7,442 nucleotides of DNA from Phycisphaerae bacterium (GTDB lineage Bacteria > Planctomycetota > Phycisphaerae > UBA1845 > UTPLA1), in contig JAJDEC010000175.1 in NCBI GenBank assembly GCA_029259995.1, forward strand, positions 1 through 7,442, given 5' to 3'. A program made the translations under genes and the position numbers. How positions within the stretch are numbered: the first letter of the stretch is position 1; the number at the start of each line of letters is the position of its first letter. Below the pieces are notes generated by a model. The model searched no databases. It saw only the letters and a list, made by a program, of their open reading frames with translations, and was not told where the DNA came from. This document shows positions 1-5,617 of this stretch, piece after piece.

Positions 1-206
1 TCGCCCGCCAGATCGGCGTGACACGAGCTCGCGTGTCCCAGATCATGAAGCTGCGGCACCTCTCACCGGCAATTCAGCGAGCCATTCTTCTTCAGTCAGA
101 TCGCGTTGCACATCTTCGCGAACGCCAGGTGCGCCACATTCCGCGCGAGTCGGATTGGCGAGCTCAAGTAATCATGTTCGAAGCGCTACTCGATCGTCAC
201 ACCTAA
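1..206 (+). CDS. C-terminal part of a small HTH DNA-binding protein (5' end outside window)
   Basis: The open frame enters from the left edge (first full codon at 3) and stops at TAA 204-206, so about 67 residues are visible. Near the start it reads A-R-Q-I-G-V-T-R-A-R-V-S-Q-I-M, followed by L-S-P-A-I-Q. This is the recognition-helix pattern of ParB/KorB-like and related helix-turn-helix proteins (GVsRaRVsQil...L.p.iq). The tail contains E-S-D-W-R-A-Q, which I recall from small HTH proteins in planctomycete genomes that often lie next to recombinase genes; that link is from memory and was not checked. A GTG at 18 and an ATG at 45 are in frame, but starting there would cut into the HTH, so the true start is probably upstream of the window. 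DNA binding is inferred from the motif; the target is unknown. The gene upstream cannot be seen. Confidence 0.6.
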   Translation, partial: ARQIGVTRARVSQIMKLRHLSPAIQRAILLQSDRVAHLRERQVRHIPRESDWRAQVIMFEALLDRHT

Positions 207-558
207 CGAACTCAATCTACGCCATCAGAAACTTCCAGTATCAAATCGCAAGGACGCAGTCGCTGCGCTACAACGTTGAAACATTAGACCTGCGGCGAGT
301 GGAGTTGCTCGCAAAAAAAATCGCGACCAATTGTCAACCAAACGATGTTCTCGGCGCCAAAAAACGTAGAGGAATCGGGCTAATTGGGGCACGCTACGAC
401 GCGGATTCGATGCTTCGGCGCAGGATTGCGAAAACGGAGAGGAATGCGGATCAACATGCGGAAGCGGTAACTCCGCGGTAGCGGCGGGTTTGCGCGCGAA
501 ACTCAACCAGCACGGCAGTTAACCGCTGGCAGCATCAATTTCGTAGGAAAGGGGTCAC
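207..558. other. Gene-poor spacer between the HTH gene and tRNA-Asn
   Basis: These 352 bases hold no coding region I can support. The open frames across it on both strands translate to low-complexity, Arg- or Ser-rich sequence with no recognisable motif and no good start context. The stretch is somewhat less GC-rich than the neighbouring genes and has an A8 run at about 313-320. The only structured element is the hairpin at 507-529. It could be decayed remains of a gene linked to the HTH protein, but no recognisable fragment is left. Confidence 0.5.
507..529 (-). terminator. Terminator-like hairpin downstream of tRNA-Asn
   Basis: Read on the minus strand, CCAG-CGG pairs with CCG-CTGG (7 bp, a 2-nt bulge and a 7-nt loop). 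It begins 29 nt after the tRNA 3' end and is followed by TTGAGTTT, a poor T-tract. Position and symmetry suit a transcript end for the tRNA gene, but the weak T-run keeps this tentative. The same bases also resemble an inverted copy of the anticodon arm (see findings). Confidence 0.3.
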
Positions 559-631
559 CTCCCCGAGTAGGACTCGAACCTACAACCTAGCGGTTAACAG
601 CCGCTCGCTCTACCAATTGAGCTATCGGGGA
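559..631 (-). tRNA. tRNA-Asn (anticodon GTT)
   Basis: The 73-nt gene reads from 631 down to 559 and folds into a perfect cloverleaf. The acceptor TCCCCGA pairs with TCGGGGA in 7 of 7 positions and the discriminator base is G. The D-arm stem is GCTC/GAGC. The anticodon stem is AGCGG/CCGCT around the loop CTGTTAA, giving anticodon GTT (plus-strand positions 596-598). The T-arm is GTAGG-TTCGAGT-CCTAC. The 3' CCA is not encoded (GTG follows the discriminator on the minus strand), so it must be added by the CCA-adding enzyme. There is no intron and the variable loop is short. The gene stands alone, with no other tRNA in the window. Its 3' end faces the HTH gene, which is the side at which tRNA-targeting integrases normally insert. 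Confidence 0.97.
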
Positions 632-636
632 TCAAT

Positions 637-657
637 GTCGATAGATTCTCTATCGAC
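637..657. repeat. Perfect 9-bp inverted repeat next to the tRNA 5' end
   Basis: GTCGATAGA (637-645) and TCTATCGAC (649-657) are exact reverse complements separated by TTC. Relative to the tRNA this lies upstream, ending 5 nt before the mature 5' end. If the tRNA is transcribed from the promoter proposed at 668-695, the repeat would form a stable stem-loop in the 5' leader removed by RNase P. It could instead be a protein-binding site. Confidence 0.5.
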
Positions 658-667
658 GAATCGTCCA

Positions 668-695
668 TATTTACCCATGACACCAGTTTTGTCCA
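668..695 (-). promoter_or_regulatory. Candidate promoter of tRNA-Asn
   Basis: On the minus strand TGGACA (695-690, 5 of 6 match to TTGACA) is followed after 16 nt by TAAATA (673-668, only 3 of 6 match to TATAAT). The distance to the tRNA would give a leader of about 30 nt. The -35 is good and the -10 is weak, so this is a tentative call. Confidence 0.3.
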
Positions 696-746
696 GTCCA
701 TGTTCGCCTGCCCATCAACGTTTTTTTTGGTCCGCAAAGACGCTCG

Positions 747-774
747 TTGAGCGGGCTTTCGCATCATCTATACT
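747..774 (+). promoter_or_regulatory. Sigma70-like promoter of the AtoE-family gene
   Basis: TTGAGC (747-752) and TATACT (769-774) are 16 nt apart. Transcription would start near 781, only about 3 nt before the ATG at 784. No Shine-Dalgarno sequence precedes that ATG, which fits a leaderless or nearly leaderless message. A small inverted repeat, CGCTC-gtt-GAGCG (741-753), overlaps the -35. Confidence 0.45.
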
Positions 775-783
775 GCCAGGGCC

Positions 784-2265
784 ATGCAAGGACCACTGCC
801 CAAACTCGCTGCCGAGCGTAGATCTGCCGGAATCTTGCAGCAGCTCGGCGACGCGTTTGCTCGCAAATCGGCGTCCCTTCTGCCCGATCCACTGGTTCTT
901 GCCGTTCTGATCACGTTCCTTGTGTTTCTCGCCTCTTTTTTTCTCGCGTCCAGCCCGGGTCTTCGGGATGCCCCGGTACAAAGTCGCATCGCGGAGCTTA
1001 TCAATATCTGGTTCGAGGGCATCTGGAGTCCCGGGTTTCTTGGGTTTGCACTCCAGATGTGCCTGATACTCCTGACCGGCTTCGGTATCGCGAAAAGTCC
1101 GCCCGTCGCGGCCGCGATCAGTCGTCTGGCCGCCTGTGTTCGCACGCCGCGTCAGGCTGTCGTGCTTGTCGCGTTCGTGTCATGCGCCGGTTGCTGGCTG
1201 AACTGGGGATTCGGGTTGATTGCCGGCGGCTTCTTGGCGGCGGAGCTCGGTCGGCGTCTTCGGCCGGCGGTTCGCGACCGCGTGCTGCCGATGCTCGTCG
1301 CAGCTGCGTACGCCGGAATGATGATCTGGCACGGCGGACTATCCGGCTCAGCGCCGCTGAAAGTCGCCGACATGAACGAAGGCGTCAAAATAACGGTCGG
1401 CCCCGCGCCGCGCACGGAAGTCATCGATGTTTCTCGGACAATCCTATCGACGGAGAATCTCGCGCTCTCTCTATTCCTGATTGTCGGAATACCGATCTTC
1501 CTTTCACGCTTGGCGCCGGTTGCCGATCAATCGGCGATCATGAACAGTTCTGCAACAGAATCGTCGGCGAAACCACCACCGACAGCGTTGCAAGTCGCAG
1601 CAGGCCACTGCACGCTGGCCGGCCGTCTGAATCAAACACGAGTGCTGTCCCTTGCATTCGGCGCCGTCGGCATTGGCGCCATCAGTCTCCAGATCGCAAG
1701 CCTCGGGATCTCGGCCATCGATCTCAACTTCGTGAATCTGTTGTTTCTGTCGTTCGGGCTCTTGCTGCATCGAAACCTTCTTGGCTATCTCGACGCCGTG
1801 ACGACGGGGGGGCGTGCAATCGTCGGCATCGTCATCCAGTTTCCACTCTACGCCGGAATCCAGGCGATCATGTTTCAGAGCGGACTGTCCGCAAGTATCT
1901 CGCACGAATTCGTGAATGCGGCAGTCGTCGTTGCTGATGCGCTTGGCCTCGAGCCCGCCACGACATTTCCGATGGCCGCCTTCTATAGTGCCGGGCTCGT
2001 CAATTTCTTCGTACCTTCCGGCGGCGGACAGTGGATCGTGCAGGGGCAGATCATGTGCGATGCGGCCGAGTCGCTTGGGATACCGCTTGAGACGGCGGTG
2101 ATGGCCGTGAGTTACGGCGATCAATGGACGAACATGATCCAGCCGTTCTGGGCGATTCCGCTCATGGGCCTGACGGGCGTGAACGCAAGAAGCTTCATGG
2201 GGTATTGCGCATTGCTCATGCTCGTGGCAATGCCCGCATTCCTGATCGCGCTCATTGCATTCTAG
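784..2265 (+). CDS. atoE: Short-chain fatty acid transporter, AtoE family
   Basis: A 493-residue polytopic inner-membrane protein matching AtoE (TIGR00366-type), which in E. coli is the presumed short-chain fatty acid/acetoacetate permease of the ato system. Landmarks appear in family order: L-L-P-D-P-L (32-37) before the first membrane helix (~37-56); the G-F-x-Q-M segment (~84-101); P-x-Q-A-V-V-L (~122-128); N-W-G-F-G-L (140-145); W-H-G-G-L-S-G-S (182-189); F-V-P-S-G-G-G-Q-W (409-417); and Y-G-D-Q-W-T-N-M-I-Q-P-F-W (444-456) near the C-terminus. Many hydrophobic stretches suggest ten or more helices. It is somewhat longer than E. coli AtoE (about 440), mainly through the N-terminus and a polar loop at ~245-285. 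The ATG at 784 is the only early ATG. No CoA-transferase or thiolase gene is adjacent, so the substrate is inferred from family alone. Confidence 0.92.
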   Translation: MQGPLPKLAAERRSAGILQQLGDAFARKSASLLPDPLVLAVLITFLVFLASFFLASSPGLRDAPVQSRIAELINIWFEGIWSPGFLGFALQMCLILLTGFGIAKSPPVAAAISRLAACVRTPRQAVVLVAFVSCAGCWLNWGFGLIAGGFLAAELGRRLRPAVRDRVLPMLVAAAYAGMMIWHGGLSGSAPLKVADMNEGVKITVGPAPRTEVIDVSRTILSTENLALSLFLIVGIPIFLSRLAPVADQSAIMNSSATESSAKPPPTALQVAAGHCTLAGRLNQTRVLSLAFGAVGIGAISLQIASLGISAIDLNFVNLLFLSFGLLLHRNLLGYLDAVTTGGRAIVGIVIQFPLYAGIQAIMFQSGLSASISHEFVNAAVVVADALGLEPATTFPMAAFYSAGLVNFFVPSGGGQWIVQGQIMCDAAESLGIPLETAVMAVSYGDQWTNMIQPFWAIPLMGLTGVNARSFMGYCALLMLVAMPAFLIALIAF

Positions 2266-2496
2266 GATGCCCGCATCACGCGCCCGATGTGATATTCGAA
2301 TTCTCCCATGTCAGCCCCGCTGTTGCATCGTACGACACGGCGTCGAGTCGAATGACGGAACGGCCTGACGCGTGTCATCCGCGAAGTCCCGCTGAAACCC
2401 GCCTTTGTTGTTCACATCGCTTACGGCGAATAGGATGTATCGTCGCGGGTCGATGGATATCGCAGTATTCACGCGACTCGCACTGGCCAGCGTGCC

Positions 2497-2502
2497 AGGA
2501 GG
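2497..2502 (+). promoter_or_regulatory. Strong Shine-Dalgarno that sets the SGNH hydrolase start
   Basis: AGGAGG ends 10 nt before an in-frame GTG at 2513 and is the best ribosome-binding sequence near this gene. Earlier in-frame candidates (TTG 2405, ATG 2435, ATG 2453) lack such a site. They would add up to 36 residues that do not look like a signal peptide or membrane helix. Confidence 0.55.
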
Positions 2503-2512
2503 GAGTGGGGTC

Positions 2513-3862
2513 GTGGAGTCCCGGGGAATCGTGCAGGAGTCAGGTTCTGCGCTGCGCCATGCGCCGCGCAATCGTGCAATTGCGTACTTTCTCTCGGGAT
2601 GCGTGGGGGCTTACGCACTTGTTGTTTCGATCGGCGGAATGATCCTGCAGCTCGGCGATCCGCACTGGATTGCGCTACAAACGGCACAGCGCAATCCTAT
2701 CCACCAGATGACATTGTTTCACGGCGCCGCGGCCGCCGTGTTCCTGATTGCCGCCGCGATCATTCGGCGACGAGGTGCGTCGCGCTTTGCTGCGAAACTT
2801 GTCATCGCATGCCTGCCCATGTTGATTCTGCTGTCTGTGGATCGCGTGCTGAATGTTTTCTGGCCGCCTCCGATTCCTTACGAATTCGGAACCGACGTCA
2901 ACTCCCAACATAAGCTCCGCGAATTCACGCTGACAAATAATTCGCGAATGACAGACGAAGACCCCGAAATCTACGTCGATCGATACGGCATGCGCGTCAC
3001 GAGGGCCGACTGGCATCGCAGACTCGCCGACGAACCACGCATCCTTTTTCTCGGAGACTCCGTGACTTTCGGATATCAACTTCCGGCGGAATTCGGTTAC
3101 GTGGAATGCGTGCAGGCGTTGCTCAACGCGCGCAGTAACCCACCGAAATTCAAGGCCCTCAACGGCGGCACGATTTCGCATACCCCGCAACAGGAATTGG
3201 ACTGGTTACAGCACGAAGGCGCCGAATTGGCGCCGAACCTCGTCGTCGTGCAGGTGTGCATGAATGACATCACTTATGCGCTGCATCCGGCGATTCAGTC
3301 CGGCTTGGCCCGAAATGCGGCGTTTGAGTCTGCAAGCCGCAAGCCGCACTGGAGTGCAATCATACGATTGGCGCAGGGCTGGGGCAGATCGAGAACCTAC
3401 GGCGACGATCTCGATGTCGCCGCCGAATTTATCGAGACGGAGAATTTCGCGTTACTGTTCGACGAATCATCGTCCGACGCCATTCAAAAGGCCTGGAATC
3501 ACGCGTTCGACGAGTGGGAGCAAATGCTGGCGTTTTGCCACGAGCGCCGCATGCCGATTGCTTTCGTCGTAATCCCCTTTGACGACCAGATTGAAGACAG
3601 AGAGATGTCCGACAGCCCGCAGGCGAGAATTTGCAGTTTCGCGGCGGCCCACAGGGCGCCGTGTCTTGACCTGCTGCCGATGTTTCGGTTGCTGCGACAC
3701 AACGATGGACTTCCCGTCAAAGATCTGTATCTGGACTACACGCATCCGTCCGCCACGGGGCATGCCGTGATCGCCGAATCCATCGTCAGGTTCCTCGACA
3801 CAAATGGCCTGCTCGATGGCGCCGCGACACATTGCCTGGAATCGAACGCGGTCCGGCGATAG
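2513..3862 (+). CDS. Membrane-anchored SGNH/GDSL-type hydrolase
   Basis: From GTG 2513 this is a 449-residue protein. Three hydrophobic segments (~22-46, ~68-84, ~93-110) form an N-terminal membrane anchor, followed by a soluble domain with SGNH-hydrolase blocks: G-D-S-V-T-F-G (181-187, nucleophile Ser183), L-N-G-G-T (block II, ~216-220), C-M-N-D (block III, 249-252, Asn251) and D-Y-T-H-P (408-412, Asp408/His411). The family removes or transfers acyl (often acetyl) groups on lipids, sugars or polysaccharides; the substrate here is unknown. Block III usually has Gly where Cys249 stands. No MBOAT acyltransferase, a common partner of surface-polysaccharide SGNH enzymes, is adjacent. A start at ATG 2453 or ATG 2435 cannot be excluded. 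Upstream, 247 bp separate it from the AtoE-family gene; downstream it converges on the glycosyltransferase. Confidence 0.85.
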   Translation: MESRGIVQESGSALRHAPRNRAIAYFLSGCVGAYALVVSIGGMILQLGDPHWIALQTAQRNPIHQMTLFHGAAAAVFLIAAAIIRRRGASRFAAKLVIACLPMLILLSVDRVLNVFWPPPIPYEFGTDVNSQHKLREFTLTNNSRMTDEDPEIYVDRYGMRVTRADWHRRLADEPRILFLGDSVTFGYQLPAEFGYVECVQALLNARSNPPKFKALNGGTISHTPQQELDWLQHEGAELAPNLVVVQVCMNDITYALHPAIQSGLARNAAFESASRKPHWSAIIRLAQGWGRSRTYGDDLDVAAEFIETENFALLFDESSSDAIQKAWNHAFDEWEQMLAFCHERRMPIAFVVIPFDDQIEDREMSDSPQARICSFAAAHRAPCLDLLPMFRLLRHNDGLPVKDLYLDYTHPSATGHAVIAESIVRFLDTNGLLDGAATHCLESNAVRR

Positions 3863-3900
3863 GCCAACAAATCCGCGGCGCGGCGTCCGCCAATCGCCGG
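3853..3900. terminator. Symmetrical hairpin between convergent genes (possible bidirectional terminator)
   Basis: CCGGCGAT (3853-3860) and ATCGCCGG (3893-3900) are exact reverse complements. After one A-A mismatch the stem continues with GGC (3862-3864)/GCC (3889-3891), giving 11 pairs around a GC-rich loop. It spans the SGNH stop codon (3860-3862) and lies 8 bp from the glycosyltransferase stop (TAA on the minus strand, 3911-3909). Neither side has a T-tract, so it would be an atypical terminator. A second small palindrome, GTAACC-A-GGTTAC (3900-3912), overlaps the minus-strand stop codon. Confidence 0.4.
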
Positions 3901-3908
3901 TAACCAGG

Positions 3909-5447
3909 TTACTCACGATCCGTATCGCAGAAGTAAACGCGAGGCCGTGCGATCGCGCGCTCAAATGGGTAGTCCAGGACTTCGGCACCATCGGGAGGTC
4001 GCGAAGCCCCGTCAGCCAGGATGTAATAGACGAATTTTCCGACGGCAGGCTGCGACGTCGTACCCAGGGAACCGATGGCCGTGTCGGCGAACTCAAACGC
4101 CGAATAACACCGCACAGCCAAACGCTGCGGAATAAGGCCGGGATCGTTCGATGGATCCGTCACGATCACAATCTCACTCGCATTCAATTCTCTCTTGTGC
4201 ATGTCCAGAGAAATAAGCCGGATCGGATCGCGATAGAAACAGATCGATTCAGCGTTCGTCAGCATCCGCGGCGAATTGATCGTCGCGAAGATGATCAGTG
4301 CGAGTGCGAACGCCGAGCCGACGGCCATCGCCGCCATCGGCTGACGATCGAGCAAACTTGACTTGCCTCGTAGATCTCTGCGGAATATTCCGGCGATGAC
4401 AGCGATCATCGTCATCCATATCACGAAACACGGAACTGACAATTGACGCAGGGAACGATGAGGCAGAAGGAAGCAGCTGACGATGTCGATCGCAATCAAG
4501 GACGCGATGGCTCCGGGAAGAATCCGGCCGGCCAATGTTCGGACGCGTATCGTCGTCAATGCAATGGACATGGCTGCGAACAGCATCGCGAGTGCGAATA
4601 CGGACTGCTCCCGAACCAGCCATGTCAGGAGGCCGAGGACAAATCGTTCAGGATCATTCGGATCCAGTCGCGCGGACCAGAGGACTCGGTCCACATTCAG
4701 CGGAAAATGCTCCCATCCGAAGGCCTTGAACTGGATCAATGGATCGCCGAAGGCAAGCCACTCCCCAAACAGCATCGACATACAGACCAGACATCCGCCG
4801 AACGCGAACAATACGCCACGTCGGAGCCGCGTGACCAACGTCAACGACTCGGCCCCGTTATTCAGCAACAGCATCATCGGAATGAATGTCGAGAAGACCG
4901 CCGTGTGATCGGCGATGAACGCAACGGCCATGCACATCCCGCTCAGCAAAGGAAACAGCCGAGTCCCACGGCTTGAATAGACGGCCAATACGATCGATGC
5001 CAGGACACCCAACACCGCCGGTCCTTCGCCTCGGATCAGGATGGGCAGGACGTCGGCCGGCATCAGCAGCGGCGTGAGCGCTGCGGCAGACGCGATGACC
5101 CAATCGCGCGTGATACAATGGACGATCGTCGATGCGAGCAGGGCGATCCCGACAAGACAACCCAGGGAAAAGATCGCCAGCGACGTATCGCCCGGCCCGA
5201 ATGTGGCGAACAGCCCGCTAAGTGGGAGTACGACCGGCCAGCGAACGGATTGATGGATTCTTCGCTCGTGCGACGGGACGTCGTAGCTGCCGTCGACGAT
5301 TCGATAGGCCGCGTCCACATAGTGCAAGTCGTCCGTTGGCGTCAGGCCGACAGGCAGGAAGGGAGTGACGGCCGCATAAGCGACTGCAACCAGGGCGAAC
5401 GCGGATAGGGCACTGCCGCGACTTTGATGAACCGACATCGGCGACAT
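3909..5447 (-). CDS. GT-C fold (ArnT/PMT/GT39-like) membrane glycosyltransferase
   Basis: A 512-residue polytopic membrane protein if started at ATG 5447 (the ATG at 5438 would give 509). Helix 1 (~13-33) is followed by T-P-T-D-D-L-H-Y (36-43), the acidic pair in the first extracytoplasmic loop that is the catalytic hallmark of GT-C enzymes using polyprenyl-phosphate sugars. R-W-P (69-71), a loop with I-R-G-E-G-P (138-143) and about nine further helices up to ~391 follow. The last ~120 residues are a soluble domain that I do not recognise. By family it would transfer a sugar from a lipid carrier to a lipid, glycan or protein on the outer face of the membrane; the acceptor cannot be told. No Shine-Dalgarno precedes either ATG, but a promoter-like sequence sits immediately upstream. 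It is divergent from larC and convergent with the SGNH hydrolase gene. Confidence 0.75.
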   Translation of the reverse strand: MSPMSVHQSRGSALSAFALVAVAYAAVTPFLPVGLTPTDDLHYVDAAYRIVDGSYDVPSHERRIHQSVRWPVVLPLSGLFATFGPGDTSLAIFSLGCLVGIALLASTIVHCITRDWVIASAAALTPLLMPADVLPILIRGEGPAVLGVLASIVLAVYSSRGTRLFPLLSGMCMAVAFIADHTAVFSTFIPMMLLLNNGAESLTLVTRLRRGVLFAFGGCLVCMSMLFGEWLAFGDPLIQFKAFGWEHFPLNVDRVLWSARLDPNDPERFVLGLLTWLVREQSVFALAMLFAAMSIALTTIRVRTLAGRILPGAIASLIAIDIVSCFLLPHRSLRQLSVPCFVIWMTMIAVIAGIFRRDLRGKSSLLDRQPMAAMAVGSAFALALIIFATINSPRMLTNAESICFYRDPIRLISLDMHKRELNASEIVIVTDPSNDPGLIPQRLAVRCYSAFEFADTAIGSLGTTSQPAVGKFVYYILADGASRPPDGAEVLDYPFERAIARPRVYFCDTDRE

Positions 5448-5452
5448 GTCGG
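5432..5452. repeat. 7-bp inverted repeat over the glycosyltransferase start
   Basis: CCGACAT (5432-5438) and ATGTCGG (5446-5452) are exact reverse complements with a 7-nt spacer. Each arm contains one of the two candidate ATG codons on the minus strand, so an mRNA hairpin here would place both starts in the stem. It may be chance or a regulator site. Confidence 0.35.
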
Positions 5453-5477
5453 AGGTTGTTATAATTCCGATCCTCCG
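5450..5477. repeat. Inverted repeat CGGAGG/CCTCCG around the glycosyltransferase -10
   Basis: CGGAGG (5450-5455) and CCTCCG (5472-5477) are exact reverse complements 16 nt apart and enclose the proposed -10 element TATAAC. This spacing suits a dimeric repressor covering the promoter. The minus-strand CGGAGG resembles a Shine-Dalgarno, but it is 24 nt from ATG 5447 and so is not a good ribosome-binding site for it. Confidence 0.35.
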
Positions 5478-5486
5478 TAGACCCAA
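5458..5486 (-). promoter_or_regulatory. Promoter-like sequence of the glycosyltransferase gene
   Basis: On the minus strand TTGGGT (5486-5481) is followed after exactly 17 nt by TATAAC (5463-5458, 5 of 6 match to TATAAT). Transcription would start near 5451, about 4 nt before the ATG at 5447. As with the AtoE-family gene, this predicts an almost leaderless mRNA and agrees with the missing Shine-Dalgarno. Confidence 0.45.
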
Positions 5487-5518
5487 GTTGGTCTGGGTTG
5501 CCGCATCAACGGCCGTAG

Positions 5519-5533
5519 TTGACGAATCGTCAA
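5519..5533. promoter_or_regulatory. Perfect palindrome upstream of larC (candidate operator)
   Basis: TTGACGA and TCGTCAA are exact reverse complements around a single central A. The site lies 84 bp before the larC ATG and about 70 bp from the glycosyltransferase start, so it could serve either gene. Its 11-bp core also occurs at 655-665, upstream of the tRNA. The TTGAC half could also act as a -35 element, but no convincing -10 follows at normal spacing. Confidence 0.4.
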
Positions 5534-5541
5534 TCGTAAGA

Positions 5542-5592
5542 GAGGCTGCCGGCCACGAATGCCGGCACGGCCTCCTGATTCAAACTGCCGGC
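5542..5592 (+). promoter_or_regulatory. Structured larC leader with alternative hairpins
   Basis: TGCCGGC (5547-5553) pairs with GCCGGCA (5561-5567) over a 7-nt loop. The stem extends through GAGGC (5542-5546)/GCCTC (5570-5574) across a 2-nt bulge, giving 12 pairs. A second TGCCGGC at 5586-5592 could pair with the same GCCGGCA arm instead, so the two folds exclude each other. No T-tract follows. It could be a cis-regulatory leader, or a terminator-like block in front of larC. Note that GCCGGC is itself palindromic. Confidence 0.4.
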
Positions 5593-5603
5593 GACACGAG
5601 ATC

Positions 5604-5608
5604 AAGGA
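5604..5608 (+). promoter_or_regulatory. Shine-Dalgarno of larC
   Basis: AAGGA ends 9 nt before ATG 5618 and supports that start. The in-frame TTG at 5609 would overlap the end of this region and has no site of its own. The protein from ATG begins M-K-V-L-Y-F-D-C-F-S-G, as is typical for LarC. Confidence 0.6.
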
Positions 5609-5617
5609 TTGACGGAA

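Noticed and set aside
155..481. A 108-codon open frame on the plus strand in the spacer before the tRNA, and a 93-codon one opposite at 225-506
   Set aside because: Neither translation shows a motif, a plausible start context or a hydrophobic core. The first overlaps the HTH gene in another frame. Both look like chance frames.
713..753. T8 run with CAACG/CGTTG and CGCTC/GAGCG repeats as a possible terminator
   Set aside because: No stem directly precedes the T-run on the plus strand and no gene ends there. The small repeat overlaps the promoter instead.
2230..2276. 10-bp direct repeat ATGCCCGCAT at 2230-2239 and 2267-2276, at the end of the AtoE-family gene
   Set aside because: Only two copies, one inside coding sequence, with no other sign of a mobile element or binding site. 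Probably chance.
2405..2512. Upstream starts of the SGNH gene (TTG 2405, ATG 2435, ATG 2453)
   Set aside because: They lack an SD, while AGGAGG precedes GTG 2513. The extra residues resemble neither a signal peptide nor a helix. ATG 2453 or ATG 2435 remains possible.
2311..2571. An 86-codon minus-strand frame across the gap and the SGNH N-terminus
   Set aside because: It overlaps a well-supported gene on the other strand and shows no recognisable domain.
4443..4976. Long plus-strand frames opposite the glycosyltransferase
   Set aside because: The translations are Arg/Gln/His-rich with no hydrophobic pattern, as expected for the antisense of a GC-rich membrane protein gene.
5448..5486. TTG start at 5486 adding 13 residues to the glycosyltransferase
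   Set aside because: It would place the promoter-like boxes inside the coding region and no SD precedes it. The added residues do not extend the membrane helix.
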